Source of the DNA: Plantago ovata
Taxonomy: Eukaryota; Streptophyta; Magnoliopsida; Lamiales; Plantaginaceae
Reading direction: 5' to 3'
Length of the DNA: 64,000 nt
NCBI GenBank assembly: GCA_028274465.1
Contig: CM051455.1
Location: forward strand, 126,143,462 to 126,207,461
Shown here: positions 10,120-21,384 of the stretch, piece after piece
Layout: the number at the start of each line of letters is the position of its first letter
Numbering within the stretch: position 1 is the first letter of the stretch
Position numbers and translations under genes: made by a program
The notes under the pieces: generated by a model
Seen by the model: the letters and a program-made list of their open reading frames with translations, nothing else
Database searches by the model: none
What the model was told of the DNA's origin: nothing

Positions 10120-13024
10120 TAGGTTCTGGAACACCATTCCTTCAGCTTCCATCTATTTGCCCAGCAATCCCCGAATTTCAACCAAAAACCTGTAAAATAA
10201 ATCTAAAGGGAAACGTGAACTATTCTAATAAAATGTACTAAATATAGCTAAATTAATAGAGGATAGCTAAAATAGGTTAAAAAGACTCGAATGAAAGTGT
10301 AAATACACATTCATCAACTCCCCAAACCGAACTTTGCTTGTCCTCAAGCAACTAAGCTAGACTCTAATACAAAAAAACATGCAAGACACAAAATGGAGTT
10401 ACATGCCAAATAAATGAACTAATCTACTGAATCTACCAAAAAAACATATGAACAAAACCATATAATCAAAGCATGAATATAGGTTGAAGAATACCTCGAT
10501 TGACTTATACACATCAACATAAGCACTTATGTCAAGGCAAGATAGTCTTCGTAACATTCTCTACCTGGACCTAGTCAGTGACGACGTAATGAAGCATGCT
10601 AAGATACGAATGGTTGTCCCGTGCTATGAAACTGAGGACTTACTGCTGTTCCACCATGTTAAGACTTTTCTCAAAAGAGGTCGAACCAGTACTGGCTCTC
10701 ATCAAACGAAGGAGGGTTCCCTATAAAAGATAACACTCCCCTATTCTACACATCTCTAAGTAAGTCCTAAGCTATTCACCACTTCTGAATGGCAGGACGA
10801 GGGTGGTCTAGAACAGATGACACTCAAACAAAAAAGATAAAAAATAGAAAAACACGAATACGGACATTACAAAAATGGAAAAGACTCAAACTTTGCTAAA
10901 CTGCTTTTGGCTTTCTTTTTGGGACACTTCTTTGCTTTGGGGTCTGTTTTCTTTTTTTTTTTCTTTCCAGATTCTTTTTTTCTTTTCTGTTTTTCTGGAA
11001 TTTTTTTAGTTTCGTTTTTTTCTTTTTTTTTTTTTTTTTAGCCAGCAGTAGCATAACAAAGGAGAGAACAAAAAAACTCACACGCCTTCCCCAAACCTAT
11101 TCGAAAGAATAGGTTGGAGTACAAAATTTACGGAAAAAGAAAAAAAACTCACGATACGAAAATATAAAAACAGAAAAACACGTCTAATGATGTGTAACCC
11201 CCTCCCAAAACCTATTCGAAGAATAGGTTATAAACAAAGGATCACACAACCTCACACTACCTCCTTCCTAGGCATTTAGCAATCTCAAAGCATGTGAAGA
11301 CTTGTTGCCTCTTAGGTACATAATTACTCGGGAAACAACCATAAGACCTAACATGCATCATCCTATTATAAAGGCCTTCGTGAACCGCAGTAGAGGAAAA
11401 CACCACTAAGTGATGTCGAGACTACCTAGCTCACTAAGTGCAATACATAATGTGACAAGCCAAGCGAAAAAACCATTCAAACAAAATTCATAGAGATGAA
11501 GCATATGATTATGGCATAGCTAGTTGATCTACCCAAAAAAAAGTTCAAAAAATTCGGCAATAAACTCCATATAAAACATGCAAAAACTATCCTATGAAGC
11601 AGTAAACGTGCAAATGGCAAAAATTCACGAGTTTTTCATAAGCAAGATAAGTATAAAGATAACCAGCGATACCTCTTCCCCAAACCTGAACGTCGTCGCT
11701 CGTCCCGAACGCCGAAAGTGGATCCAAGGTGAGAGCTAATGCTTGTATAAGTTACCTATAACACTCAATCAAACTCGTGAGAAAACAAAACACACTAACC
11801 TTTAGAGGAGGCGGTAAGGGTAAGCTCAAGGTGATCAACCTCCCTTTGGTCACTAGTTATCTCGAAGTACGGCTTCACTCGCTGGCCATTCACCTTAAAG
11901 GTATTGCCCGTTTTGGATCGAAGAGTTTAACAGCTCCATGGGGAGAAACTTCAATAATTTCGTACGGTCCATCCCAACGAGTACGGAGCTTCCAGGAAAT
12001 AGTCGAAGGTGAGAATTAAATACCAAAGCTTTTTGTCCAGGAATCAATTCCTTACGTACTATACCACGATCATGATACTTCTTGGTACGTTCCTTGTAAA
12101 TCTTGGCATTTTCATAAGCACCTAGTCGTAATTCATCAAGCTCATCTAGTTGCAACAATCGTTCCTCGCCAGCTTTTCCCGTATCAAGGTTGAGTGCTTT
12201 AATAGCCCAATATGCTTTGTCTTCTAGTTCTACGGGAAGATGACACGCTTTCCCATACACAAGCCTGTACGGAGTGGTCCCAATCACCGTCTTGTAGCTA
12301 GTCCTGTATGCCCAAAGTGCATCATTCAATTTTCCTGCCCAGTCCTTCCTACTAGGCTTTACTACTCGCTCCAGGATCTTCTTGATTTGACGGTTGCTGA
12401 CTTCGACTTGCCCCGATGTCTATGGGTGATAAGGTGTAGCGACACTATGGTGGACACTGTATCTCTTAAGAAGGGAGGCGAACGTTCTATTGACGAAGTG
12501 TGACCCTCCATCGCTGATGATTGTCCTAGGGCACCCAAATCTCGAGAAGATTACTTCTTTCAAGAACTTCATAACCACTGCGCCGTCATTTGTTTTTGTA
12601 GGAATTGCCTCTACCCATTTAGTCACATAGTCCACTGCAACAAGAATGTATTCATAGCCACCACTGTTTGGAAATGGTCCCATAAAATCAATGCCCCATA
12701 CATCGAAGGGTTCTACCACTAGATTCCCTTGAAGGGGCATTTCATCCTTCTTGCCGATACCACCACCTCGTTGACATGGGTCACAATTCTTCACAAACTT
12801 CGAGCATCTTTGTATATTGTTGGCCAGAAAAATCCTGCCTGTAGTACCTTGCGTGCTGTCTTCAATCCACTGTAGTGCCCCCCACAGTTAAGCTCATGGC
12901 AATGGCTCAGTACACTTTGCTGCTCTTCTTGTGGCACGCATCTCCTTAGAATCCCATCAGCTCCTTCCTCGAATAGATGCGGATCATCCCATATGTAAGT
13001 CCTGCATTGCTTAGCAAGAGCTCT
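10120..13024. repeat. Copy 2 of a probable false duplication
   Basis: Repeats 7064-10019 in the same orientation. It has frameshifting indels where copy 1 is open (integrase C-terminus near 11990 and zinc-finger region near 12795). Low consensus quality explains this better than biology. The 3' noncoding hairpins also recur here (near 11090 and 11210). Confidence 0.85.
11895..12794 (-). pseudogene. Integrase of element 1 (right copy)
   Basis: Second representation of the integrase at 8784-9857. The core is the same, including the in-frame TAG (about 12420-12422). A single-base deletion near 11990 shifts the C-terminal frame and another near 12793 separates it from the upstream pol frame. Because the nonsense codon is shared but the indels are not, I treat the stop as real and the indels as probable consensus errors. 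This is probably not an independent gene. Confidence 0.8.
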
Positions 13025-14236
13025 CTTGTCCGAGGCTGAAAAGTTAGTGGGGCAAATATTCATAGCCAAATAGTTTACTATATCCGCATACCATGGCTCT
13101 TCATTAGCCTTCATTAGGTGCTCATCGGGGAGGTCTTCATTGATGGGTATCGGATCAATAGGAATATTAGGTATTCTAGATAAATGATCTGCTACTAAAT
13201 TCTCCCTACCAGCTCTATCCACTATGGTCAAATCAAAGTCTTGCAGCAAAAGGACCCAACGGATTAATCTAGGCTTAGAATCTTGCTTAGCTATCAAATG
13301 TCTCAAGGCAGCATGATCAGTATGGACATTTACAGGGTGTCCAATTAAGTAAGATCTAAACTTTTGTAAAGCAAAGACAACAGCTAAAAACTCCTTTTCA
13401 GTAGTTGAATAATTAACCTGTGCGGAATCTAGAGTCTTACTAACATAATAAATCACACGATACTGCTTATCAACTTTTTGGCATAAAACAGCACCCATAG
13501 CAAAATTCGAAGCATCACACATAATTTCGAAAGGGAGATTCCAGTCAGGCGGCACAACAATGGGAGCGGAAACAAGCTTTTCCTTAAGGGTATTAAAAGC
13601 AACTAAGCATTCATTAGAGAAATGGAAAACCACATCTTTAGCAAGCAAGCTACTTAGAGGTTTAGCAATTTTCAAAAAATCTTTAATAAACCTCCTATGA
13701 AAACCTACATGGCCAAGAAAAGATTGCAATTCTTTCACGCAAGTAGGTGGGGGAAGTTTTTCAATGATTTCTATCTTACCCTTGTCTACCTCAATACCTC
13801 TTTCAGAAACTACATGCCCTAGAACAATGCCTTCTCTAACCATATAATGACTCTTCTCCCAGCTTAAGGTCAAGTTGCATTCAATGCACCTTTTCAAAAC
13901 TAGATATAATCTTTGCAAGCATTCATCAAATGAATCACCAAAAAGGGAAAAATCATCCATAAAAACTTCAACAAATTTAGTTACCATGTCAGAGAAAACA
14001 GAAAGCATGCACCTTTGAAAAGTGGCGGGAGCATTGCATAGTCCAAATGGCATCCTCCTATAGGCAAATGTTCCGAATGGGCAAGTGAATGTCGTCTTCT
14101 CCTGATCCTCCGGTGCAATCGGAATCTGGTAGAAACCTGATAAACCATCAAGAAAACAATAGAACTTCCGCCCCGCAAGGCGGTTTAGCATGTCATCTAT
14201 AAATGTAAAGGGAAGTGATCTTTTTAGTGGCGGCAT
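12791..14236 (-). pseudogene. Reverse transcriptase-RNase H of element 1
   Basis: The core of pol, copying element RNA into DNA and degrading the template. In order from 14236: RT palm with [13 protein letters not shown] (first catalytic Asp, about 14147), [14 protein letters not shown], and [10 protein letters not shown] (the catalytic DD pair). Then come the thumb/connection, RNase H with [19 protein letters not shown] and [10 protein letters not shown], and the start of integrase with its HHCC region ([11 protein letters not shown]). All RT motifs expected for Ty3/gypsy are present. The frame joins the upstream RT part (14193-15239) only through a frameshift near 14220. Confidence 0.92.
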
Positions 14237-15239
14237 TTAATCTTCTGTAGTCAATGCACATCCGCCATCCAGTGGTCTTCCTAATCGGTACCAATTCTCC
14301 CTTCTCATTTTCTTCCACCGTGACTCCCGATTTCATAGGAACTACATGTACCGGGCTCACCCATCGACTATCTGGAATGGGGTAAATCATATCAGCATCT
14401 AACAACTTGATCACTTCCTTTTTTACCACCTCTTGCATTGCTGGATTTATCCTTCGCTGAGGTTGCCTAACAGGTTTGGCATCTTGTTCTAGAGTGATGT
14501 TGTGCACGCATCTTGTAGGGCTAATTCCTTTGATATCGCTGATCCCCCATCCTATAGCTGCGGAATTTTCCTTCAATACTTCAATCAGCTTACTTTCTTC
14601 ATCGTCTGAGAGATGTGAGGAGACAATCACAGGCTTTTTCCGATTTTCTCTTAAATACACATACTTGAGGTGCGCAGGAAGCGGCTTCAATTCTAAGCTA
14701 GGTTCTTCAGGAAACCCTCTTTCTTCTTCTTCTTCTTCTTCGTCCAAAGGTTCAAGTACCTCTTCTCCTGCGGGGATTTCTGGGGTGCTATCCATTATTT
14801 CCACTAGTTCCCTTGCTTCTTTGGTCATGTAGCACGTCTCAGCTTGCATTGTTAGTGCTTCCTCAAGTGGTTCGCGGTCGCAATGGCTATGATGAAATTC
14901 TGGAATTGCGGATTCGTACCAATCGACAAACTTTAATTCCTCCGCAACTTCCTTGTCTCTGACGCTGCATCCTACCAACTCAATCTTTTCGCCCATTACC
15001 TCCATAGTTATTTTCTTCCCCTTAAGTTCTAGGCATGTGTTGGTAGTTGCCATGAATGGTCTCCCCAGTAGTACTATGTGCTCACAGATATGGCTCTTTC
15101 CCTCGTCCGCGGATTTCATTACTACAAAATCAGCTGGGATTATCAATTTGTCCACTTTCACAAGGATGTCTTCTATTATCCCGACTGGCCTCTTCACACT
15201 TTGGTCCGCCATTTGGACCACCATATCAGTTGGTGTCAA
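14193..15239 (-). pseudogene. Protease C-terminal part, linker and RT N-terminus of element 1
   Basis: Continues pol upstream of the RT palm. It begins in the protease tail (ILVKVDKLIIPADFVV, then LLGRPF, typical of Athila-type proteases). A linker with a Glu run follows, encoded by a GAA/CTT microsatellite at about 14722-14745. It ends in the RT fingers ([45 protein letters not shown]). A frameshift near 15270 separates it from the protease active-site segment and another near 14220 from the RT palm. Conserved motifs in consecutive frames show one former polyprotein. Confidence 0.88.
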
Positions 15240-16062
15240 TTCTCCGAGTTCCAGGAGTTCCAGGGGCCTTGTATACCGAATACGGCATTAAGTTAATGCT
15301 AGCTCCTAAGTCAAGCATTGCCTGCGTAGTTCGTCCGTTCCCTAAGGCTATGTCGATGATGAAGCTGCCAGGATCCTTTTTCTTCATCGGCAATCCGGCA
15401 ATCGAGTTGACCGTTTCAACCCCATTCACTTCCTTTCCTGAAGTAGTCCTTTTGTTCTTGATCTCACGAAAGAATTTCGTATAAGCTGGAATATTCTGGA
15501 TCAACTCTAACAGTGGCACATTGACCCCCACCTTTGACAGTCTTTGGAATAGGGGTGAATCTTGAATATCCTTCTTGACTGGTTTGATCCGACTCGGGTA
15601 TGGCACATGTGGCTTCGGAGGCACATATGGATTGGAAGATTTGTGGAGTCCTCCTGACATACTAGTTCCTTCCTCGGCTTCATCATCATCTATGTCTATC
15701 ACATATGGTCTTGGTTCATCATTCTTTCCTGGAACTTCTTGAGGTTCTTCTGGACTTCCGTCAACCTCTTGTTCTGTGCTTGCCCCTCTATTATCGACCT
15801 CAGTAGATTCTGCCCGCTTAGGACGTACAAAGTTAGGAATTTTGGTCATCTTGCCTCCTCGGAGCAGTAGATTCACCTCTTCGTACTCATTCTCCTCGGT
15901 AGCAACAGCTGGAGGCTGCTCGGGATCAGCTTCAGTTGTCTCTTCGGCAGGACTAGGAGTGTCATGTTCCTTGGAGTCGGGAGGTGATTCGCTCTTCACT
16001 TCGGGTGGTTTGCTCACTACTTCCTGTGGGGCATCCTCGACTTCATTACCACACCTTCCACA
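15226..16062 (-). pseudogene. Protease N-terminal region of element 1
   Basis: Acidic, Pro/Glu-rich spacer followed by the Athila-type segment FQRLSKVGVNVPLLELIQNI and the aspartic protease core with MLDLGASINLMPYSVY. The family active-site triplet is usually D-S/T-G; here it reads DLG, so the active site may be altered, although D-L-G variants are seen in Athila-type sequences. The frame breaks after YSVYKA at about 15270. It is in the same frame as gag upstream, separated only by a TAA at 16063-16065. Confidence 0.82.
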
Positions 16063-16937
16063 TTACAGTAGGCTAAGCTCTTTGATCAGTTGCTCAGTTA
16101 CTTCGATTGCTTCAAAAGCCTTCTCGATGCGAAGATTGTTCTCAGCCTGCCCTGCGTGTGCTACTTCGAAGACACTCTCAATGGCTTTGATTCCTGCGTA
16201 AAATGCAAGTTCCTCCTCCTCACTGAGGTCTTCGTCCTTAGAATTGTTGTCGTATACCTCCTCAGTTTCGTCTTGATTTGAGTATATGTTGGCGACTTCG
16301 TTCAACATTATTTTCTCGGATTGTGCAGATCCATTGGCGTACGTTTGAAAGACCTTCACTGCCTCTTCAACTGTACATTCTTCCAAACCTCCACATATCC
16401 CATCTATTTGAATCCTAACTTCATCTCGTAGTCCTCCAACAAAAAACCAAATCAGCTCCCCATCGTCGAAACGGTGGTGGGGGCACTCACGTTTATACAG
16501 CTCAAAACGTTCATAGGTGTCACAGAACCGCTCGTATTCTCCTTGCTTAAAGTATTCGATCCGATTCGTAGTGCAATCGTCTCATGGTAAGGCATGAAAC
16601 GTGCCAAGAACTCCTCTACTACTTGGCTCCAGGTCTTCAGTGATCCTGGTGCTAACCTTGCTATCCATATCCTCGGTTCATATCCCAAAGCAAAAGGAAA
16701 TAATTTCCTGCATAATTGATCCTCGGTGAACCCCTTTGCTGGAACTTTCGCTACTTCCTCTTCATAGGACCTGATGAAGCTTATCGGATTCATATCCTCT
16801 CCTTCTTCGAACCTTGGTATCCTTCTTACTATGGTGCTTGTTACCTCGTACCCCGATAACTCTTCTTCCAAGTATATAGTTGACCCCCTCCTGACTTGCG
16901 TGAACGTTGGCGTCAAGCGGGCTTTTAAGGTCGTCAT
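16063..16937 (-). pseudogene. Gag of element 1 (type A)
   Basis: Structural capsid protein. It starts at the ATG at 16937, about 230 bp after the primer-binding site, and shows the retrotransposon gag domain: FIRSYEEEVAKVP, EDQLCRKLFPFALG, ARLAPGSLKTWSQVVEEFLARF. A one-base loss near 16575 shifts the frame; the protein continues in the next frame (from about 16570) to the TAA at 16063. Element 7 encodes Lys at that position, so this TAA is probably a nonsense mutation inside a continuous gag-pol ORF. A CGRCGN stretch follows the stop. Gag of element 7 is a close relative; gags of elements 2, 5 and 6 are a different type. Confidence 0.85.
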
Positions 16938-17169
16938 ACCTGGAAATCTGTATCAGGAGTAACTCAAAACTAAAAATTAGCCTCATTAGAAATTTCGAAA
17001 AATCGAGAATAAATCTAGATATCGAATACTACTAAGGCTAGGAAAGGGAAATTAGAAGCAGACTAGGAAAGCAGTATCAGAGAGAGATTGAAAAGGAAAA
17101 CTAAAACTAATAGAATTAGGAATCTAAAGCTGTGAATATAAACAAATTAAATAGAAAAAAGGAGTATAG

Positions 17170-17187
17170 TCCCCGGCAACGGCGCCA
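17170..17187 (-). promoter_or_regulatory. tRNA-Asp primer-binding site, element 1
   Basis: Sense TGGCGCCGTTGCCGGGGA, complementary to the 3' end of plant tRNA-Asp including CCA, and separated from the 5' LTR by ATT. It fixes the minus orientation. Confidence 0.92.
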
Positions 17188-17190
17188 ATT

Positions 17191-18455
17191 TGATGAGACG
17201 TTGTCAAGGTTAATCAAATAAATTTGTTATTTAGCCAAAGGCAATCCACAAATACAACGAAAATCGTAGTGTAGTAGTAGAATGACTCGAGTGTCGTTCT
17301 CTCAGGACTATAACTAGCTTTATCTATTTAACAAGAGAATATAAAGCAGCAGACAGATAGCAATAGGGGGTTTCTAGCAGAAAATGGAGATTGGTGATAG
17401 TATGGTCCTTCTTAGCATAATGGGTCGATAATCATGCATAAATTCCTCGGTCTTGCATAGAGATCTTTGAATCAATCTAGTGTCCTGTTGCAAGTATTAA
17501 GCACTACGAAGATAATCTGGTCTGACTAGTCAATCACGATTGTCCTAATCTGTTCCGTAATTATTCAACACTACGAAGATAATTGGTCTGATGGTCGACT
17601 AGTCTCCAATTGTGCATAATGATCAATACAACATACGAGAATTTTGGTTACAACTGATCAACGAAATAAAGCAATGACACGGAGTATAATGCGCGATATA
17701 GCCATTAGCATGATTATCTTTCCTCGCTAAGAATTCACATACTACCACCAATGATAAGTTTAGCTACTCATATTATGCATGCAATCAACAGAAATCATAG
17801 AAGAAAACATATTGAAAGATAAATAAAATAAGTAGAATAAAACTTGTAAGATACAAAGTTACCGAAGGTTGTCAATCTCCGGATGATTGCGGTCCTACGA
17901 GCTCCAAACTGCTATGAAAAAGTATCCCCTAAGCTACGGAACTCCCACGACAGGCCCCGGGAAGTTCCTACCTAAAACTATAGAGAGAGGTGAGAAAGTA
18001 GGCTTGGAAAGATATGATTTTCGGAGAAAAACTGAGCTCTATATATAGGCCCCGAATTATCTCTGGGGCGGTCCGCCCGAGGCTGGGGCGGTTCGCCCCC
18101 CGGCTTTTTCGCGGAATTCCGTGTTTTTCGACGCGGATTTGGATTTCTTCACCTTTTCGGACTCGGTTTCAGACTTCTAATGGCCTTCTAACCTCCAGAT
18201 TCGACCCCTAGACTCCAAATCCTATCCGTAAACCTTCAGATACTCCAAATAGGCTTCTGGAACACCAATTCCTTGTCAGCTTCAATATATTTGCCCAGAA
18301 ATCCCCGAATTTCAACCAAAACCTGTAAAGTAAAATCTAAAGGGAAACGTGACACTATTCTAATAAAATGTACTAAAATATAGCTAAATTAACATAGAGG
18401 ATAGCTAAAATAGGTGAAAAAGACTCGAATGAAAGTGTAAAATACACATTCATCA
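17191..18455 (-). repeat. 5' LTR of element 1
   Basis: 1265 bp, TGATGA…TCATCA, next to the primer-binding site and matching 6005-7269. Confidence 0.95.
18040..18047 (-). promoter_or_regulatory. TATA box of element 1 5' LTR
   Basis: TATATATA. In sense it lies just downstream of the GC palindrome tract (18065-18101). The same layout occurs at 26603-26610 (element 2), 37459-37466 (element 5) and 52015-52022 (element 7). Confidence 0.75.
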
Positions 18456-18460
18456 AGACA

Positions 18461-19412
18461 CAACACTTTGCTAACTGCTATTTGGCTTCTTTTTTTTTTA
18501 CCCTTCTTTGCTTTTTTGGGGTCTTCTCTTTTTTCTTTCCTTTTTTTTTTCTTTTTTTCTTTCCAGTTTCTTTTTTTCTTTTTCTTTTTTTCTTTCCTAG
18601 AATTTTTCTTTCTTTTTTTTCGATTTTTTTTTAGCCAGCAGTAGCATAACAAAAAGAGAAACAAAATGACTCACACGACTTCCCCAAACCTATTCAAAAG
18701 AATAGGTTGGAGTACAAAATTTACGGAAAAAGAAATATAAACTCACGATACGAAAATGGAAAATGAAAACAAGTCTAATGATGGTGCAACCCCCTCCCCA
18801 GACCTATTCGGAAGAATAGGTTATAAACAAAGGATCACACAACCTCACACTACCTCCTTCCTAGGTATTTAGCAATCTCAAAGCATGGTGAAGACTTGTT
18901 GCCTCTTAGGTACATAATTACTCGGGAAAACAACCATAAGACCCTAACATGCATCATCCTATTAAAAAGGCCTTCGTGAACCGCAGTAGAGAAAACACCA
19001 CTAAGTGATGTCGAGACTACCAAGCTTAACTAAGTGCAATACATAAATGTGACAAGCCAAGCGAGAAAAACCTCAAACAAATTCATAGAGATGAAGCATA
19101 CGATTAATGGCATAGTTGGTTGATCTACCCAATAAAAAAGTTCAAAAAATTCGGCAATAAACTCCATATAAAACATGCAAGACTATCCTAGGATGAATGT
19201 AGTGAATGCAACCTAAAAAATCTAAGAAAGCGGTAAACGTGCAAATGCAAATGCAGACGGATAAAACATGCAAGGTACTATACTCATCCTACCAATGTCA
19301 AGCTCCAAACTAACAACTCTAGTTCACTTAAATCCCATCCCCCCTCATGAAATTAACGCTAGTCCCTAGCAGTAAGAAAATGAGGAAATAAGATGTGATA
19401 CTAGATGTTACC
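18461..19412 (-). other. 3' noncoding region of element 2, upstream half
   Basis: No gene. Contains the two family hairpins (18801-18822 with a G-T closing pair; 18687-18708 with loop AAAA) and a T-rich tract at 18490-18635. At 19320-19410 it has a GCTAG/CTAGC mini-hairpin with a G-rich run, also seen at 54361-54405 in element 7. Confidence 0.7.
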
Positions 19413-20267
19413 CTATGATTTGGCCTCGGTCGGCTGAGTGTGCTGCTTGTGAGTTATTGGGACTGCTCTGGGAGCCTTATATATGATCATCGGGACTTCT
19501 GGTAGTGGCGGTAGTTTCATCAATGGATCGGATAGGACCAATTCAACCATCTGTATCATCATTTTCCCTATTGTCTTCATTGTCACTACTGTCACGCACA
19601 TCGTCACTAGTAGAGTTGCAGTGTCGAAGGGAATCTTCAAGATTAGCCGCCTCTATTATGGAATCTTCCACCCGGTATCTCTCCAATAGGTTGTGAAATA
19701 TTGAAGGGGAAAGGCCAGTGGTATCAAAACCTCCCTCTCCAATGTTTTACACCCCGTGGAGGTTACAGCAAGCTGCTCGGATATTCAGCGGTTGTCTTCA
19801 GTTTTTTCCTATGTCGACCACATTCTCTACAGTTGATGCTCCCGATGTCTATATGATGCTCCCTTTAGAGGCAGTCAAGGGGTACCCCTAAGAGGGTCCG
19901 GGCACCCATGTCATTATTTTTTGGAACCAAGCTAGCGCTTCGGAACCTTCTAGCAACTATGAACTCAAGATTGAATCCGTTGCGGCAAGATCGTCCCGGT
20001 GCCTTCCAGTTCACACGAACTTTGCAGTCCTTGTAATGGATTGCTGACGTAATAATGGTATATGTCCCTTCGGTGGTGCATGAATAGGCATAGGAGTCCT
20101 TACTCCAGGTGTACTCTAGCTCCTCCTCTTGGATAATCCACGACGTTGTTGCAAACCCCTTGGCTCGAACGCACATCTAACGAGGTCACTCTTCTTGGCA
20201 TGGTTGTAATCGATCCCCCTCCAATACTTCATAGTAATCATACGGGAATGCTTCTTTCCCTTGGCAT
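19413..20267 (-). pseudogene. Degenerate third-ORF region of element 2
   Basis: Begins at an ATG (20265-20267) right after a splice-acceptor-like site and ends at a stop at 19413, followed by the family 3' noncoding block. Several minus-strand open fragments (20304-20116, 20176-19865, 19640-19413) overlap in different frames, as expected for an ORF broken by indels. Its place matches the envelope-like ORF of element 6 (43225-44189), with homologous intron sequence before both. I cannot recognise a domain in it, so the function is inferred from position only. Confidence 0.4.
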
Positions 20268-20272
20268 GGTTC

Positions 20273-20812
20273 CTACAAACAACAGTTAGTACCTCGTATG
20301 ACACAAAACTGACTCATGCATACGCTAGTGTAAGAACGAAACACACAAGTGATAAAATCAGCAATCCAGCTCCCCCAACCTTTAATGTCTAGTCTAGCTT
20401 CTACAACATGCAACATACCAATGTAACTACTACATGCAATACATCACATTATGCTCTTGCTAGACAACCAAAATCCTAGATAACAAGGCTCAATTCATAC
20501 CATAGTAGCGAAAAATTCTAGCATCATAAATCCTCATACTCAACAATTAAGCATTCTATCATCAAATCCACCAACATTACACCAATAAACACAATCATAA
20601 GCATGAAATCAAAGATAAAGACATACTGCATAACAAGATATCATCTAGTAGCAAAATTCCCAAATCAAGAATCCAAGCATAATTGAGCATGCAATTGATA
20701 GTAAATAACGCTTCCAATCACACAAACAACCTACCCATGCATCAAATAAGCATAATTGAAGCTCAAATTAGAAAACCCCCAAATTCGAAAATTAGGGTTC
20801 ATAAGAAGATAC
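20273..20812 (-). other. Putative intron before the third ORF, element 2
   Basis: In sense: …GATCTGAG|GTATCTTC at 20812 and TTGTTTGTAG|GAACCATG at 20273, 540 bp and AT-rich. The bases after the donor (ATGAACCCTAA) recur after the donor at 42595 in element 6, which supports homology of the two introns. Confidence 0.55.
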
Positions 20813-21044
20813 CTCAGATCTGAAAATCTAATGCATTAGGACGAAATCTGTTCGGATGAAAAGATAGATCACGTAATAGGCTTTGATTGAAGCTAAAGAA
20901 CACTAAATTTGGTGAAGAAATGAAGAAGTTATGAGATTTTGAAGGTAAAATCGCGATTTTCGGTTTTTGGGGAGGAGGAATGATGAAGATATGAAGAAAA
21001 TGAAGTAAAGAGGAAGAAATTCGCGTTTTTAACTTACTGGAGCC

Positions 21045-21140
21045 GTGGGGCAAGTCGCCCCCGGTGTGGGGCGAGTCGCCCCATGCGGGGCGGTTCGCCC
21101 CTCATGGGGGGCGATTCGCCCCCCGCTCCCCGATGCGGGG
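21045..21140 (-). repeat. Internal GC palindrome array, element 2
   Basis: Repeats of GGGGCGA-N-TCGCCCC type words, the same kind as in the LTR of this element, placed between the gag-protease stop and the leader exon before the third ORF. Confidence 0.7.
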
Positions 21141-21324
21141 AGACGGTTCCTTTCGTCAGAAAACGCGGTTTTAATCACCGAAACCAATTTTTCAAAAAAC
21201 CACTCGAAAAATATCACTCAAACATAAGCATATACGACACAGACATGAACAAATTCGCATACGAGAAGCAAATAGTTCAACAATGAATGCATGCAATAAA
21301 GCGGTAAAGAAAGCGATAAAAACT

Positions 21325-21340
21325 CCGGGTTGCCTCCCGG
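21325..21340 (-). other. Post-gag hairpin, element 2
   Basis: Sense CCGGG, loop AGGCAA, CCCGG, some 45 bp after the gag-protease stop. Counterparts: 32892-32907 in element 5 and 42019-42036 in element 6. Confidence 0.7.
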
Positions 21341-21384
21341 ATAGCGTCATTGTTTAAAGTCTTTGACTCGACTCCTGTCTGCGC

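Larger units (their letters stand above)
6005..18455 (-). mobile_element. Element 1: Athila-type Ty3/gypsy with gag-pol
   Basis: Two 1265 bp LTRs of equal length, the TSD agaca, a tRNA-Asp primer-binding site at 17170-17187 and a polypurine tract beside 7270 define a complete minus-strand element inside element 2. It encodes gag, aspartic protease, reverse transcriptase, RNase H and integrase in the Ty3/gypsy order. This copy is dead: several frameshifts plus in-frame stops in gag and integrase. About 3.0 kb (the N gap plus one copy of the sequence around it) is probably assembly duplication, so the real length is near 9.4 kb. Confidence 0.93.

Noticed and set aside
10120..13024. A second, independent integrase gene or tandem element
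   Set aside because: No extra LTR or TSD separates the copies; they meet at a 100-N gap and share the same nonsense codon. Assembly overlap is simpler.
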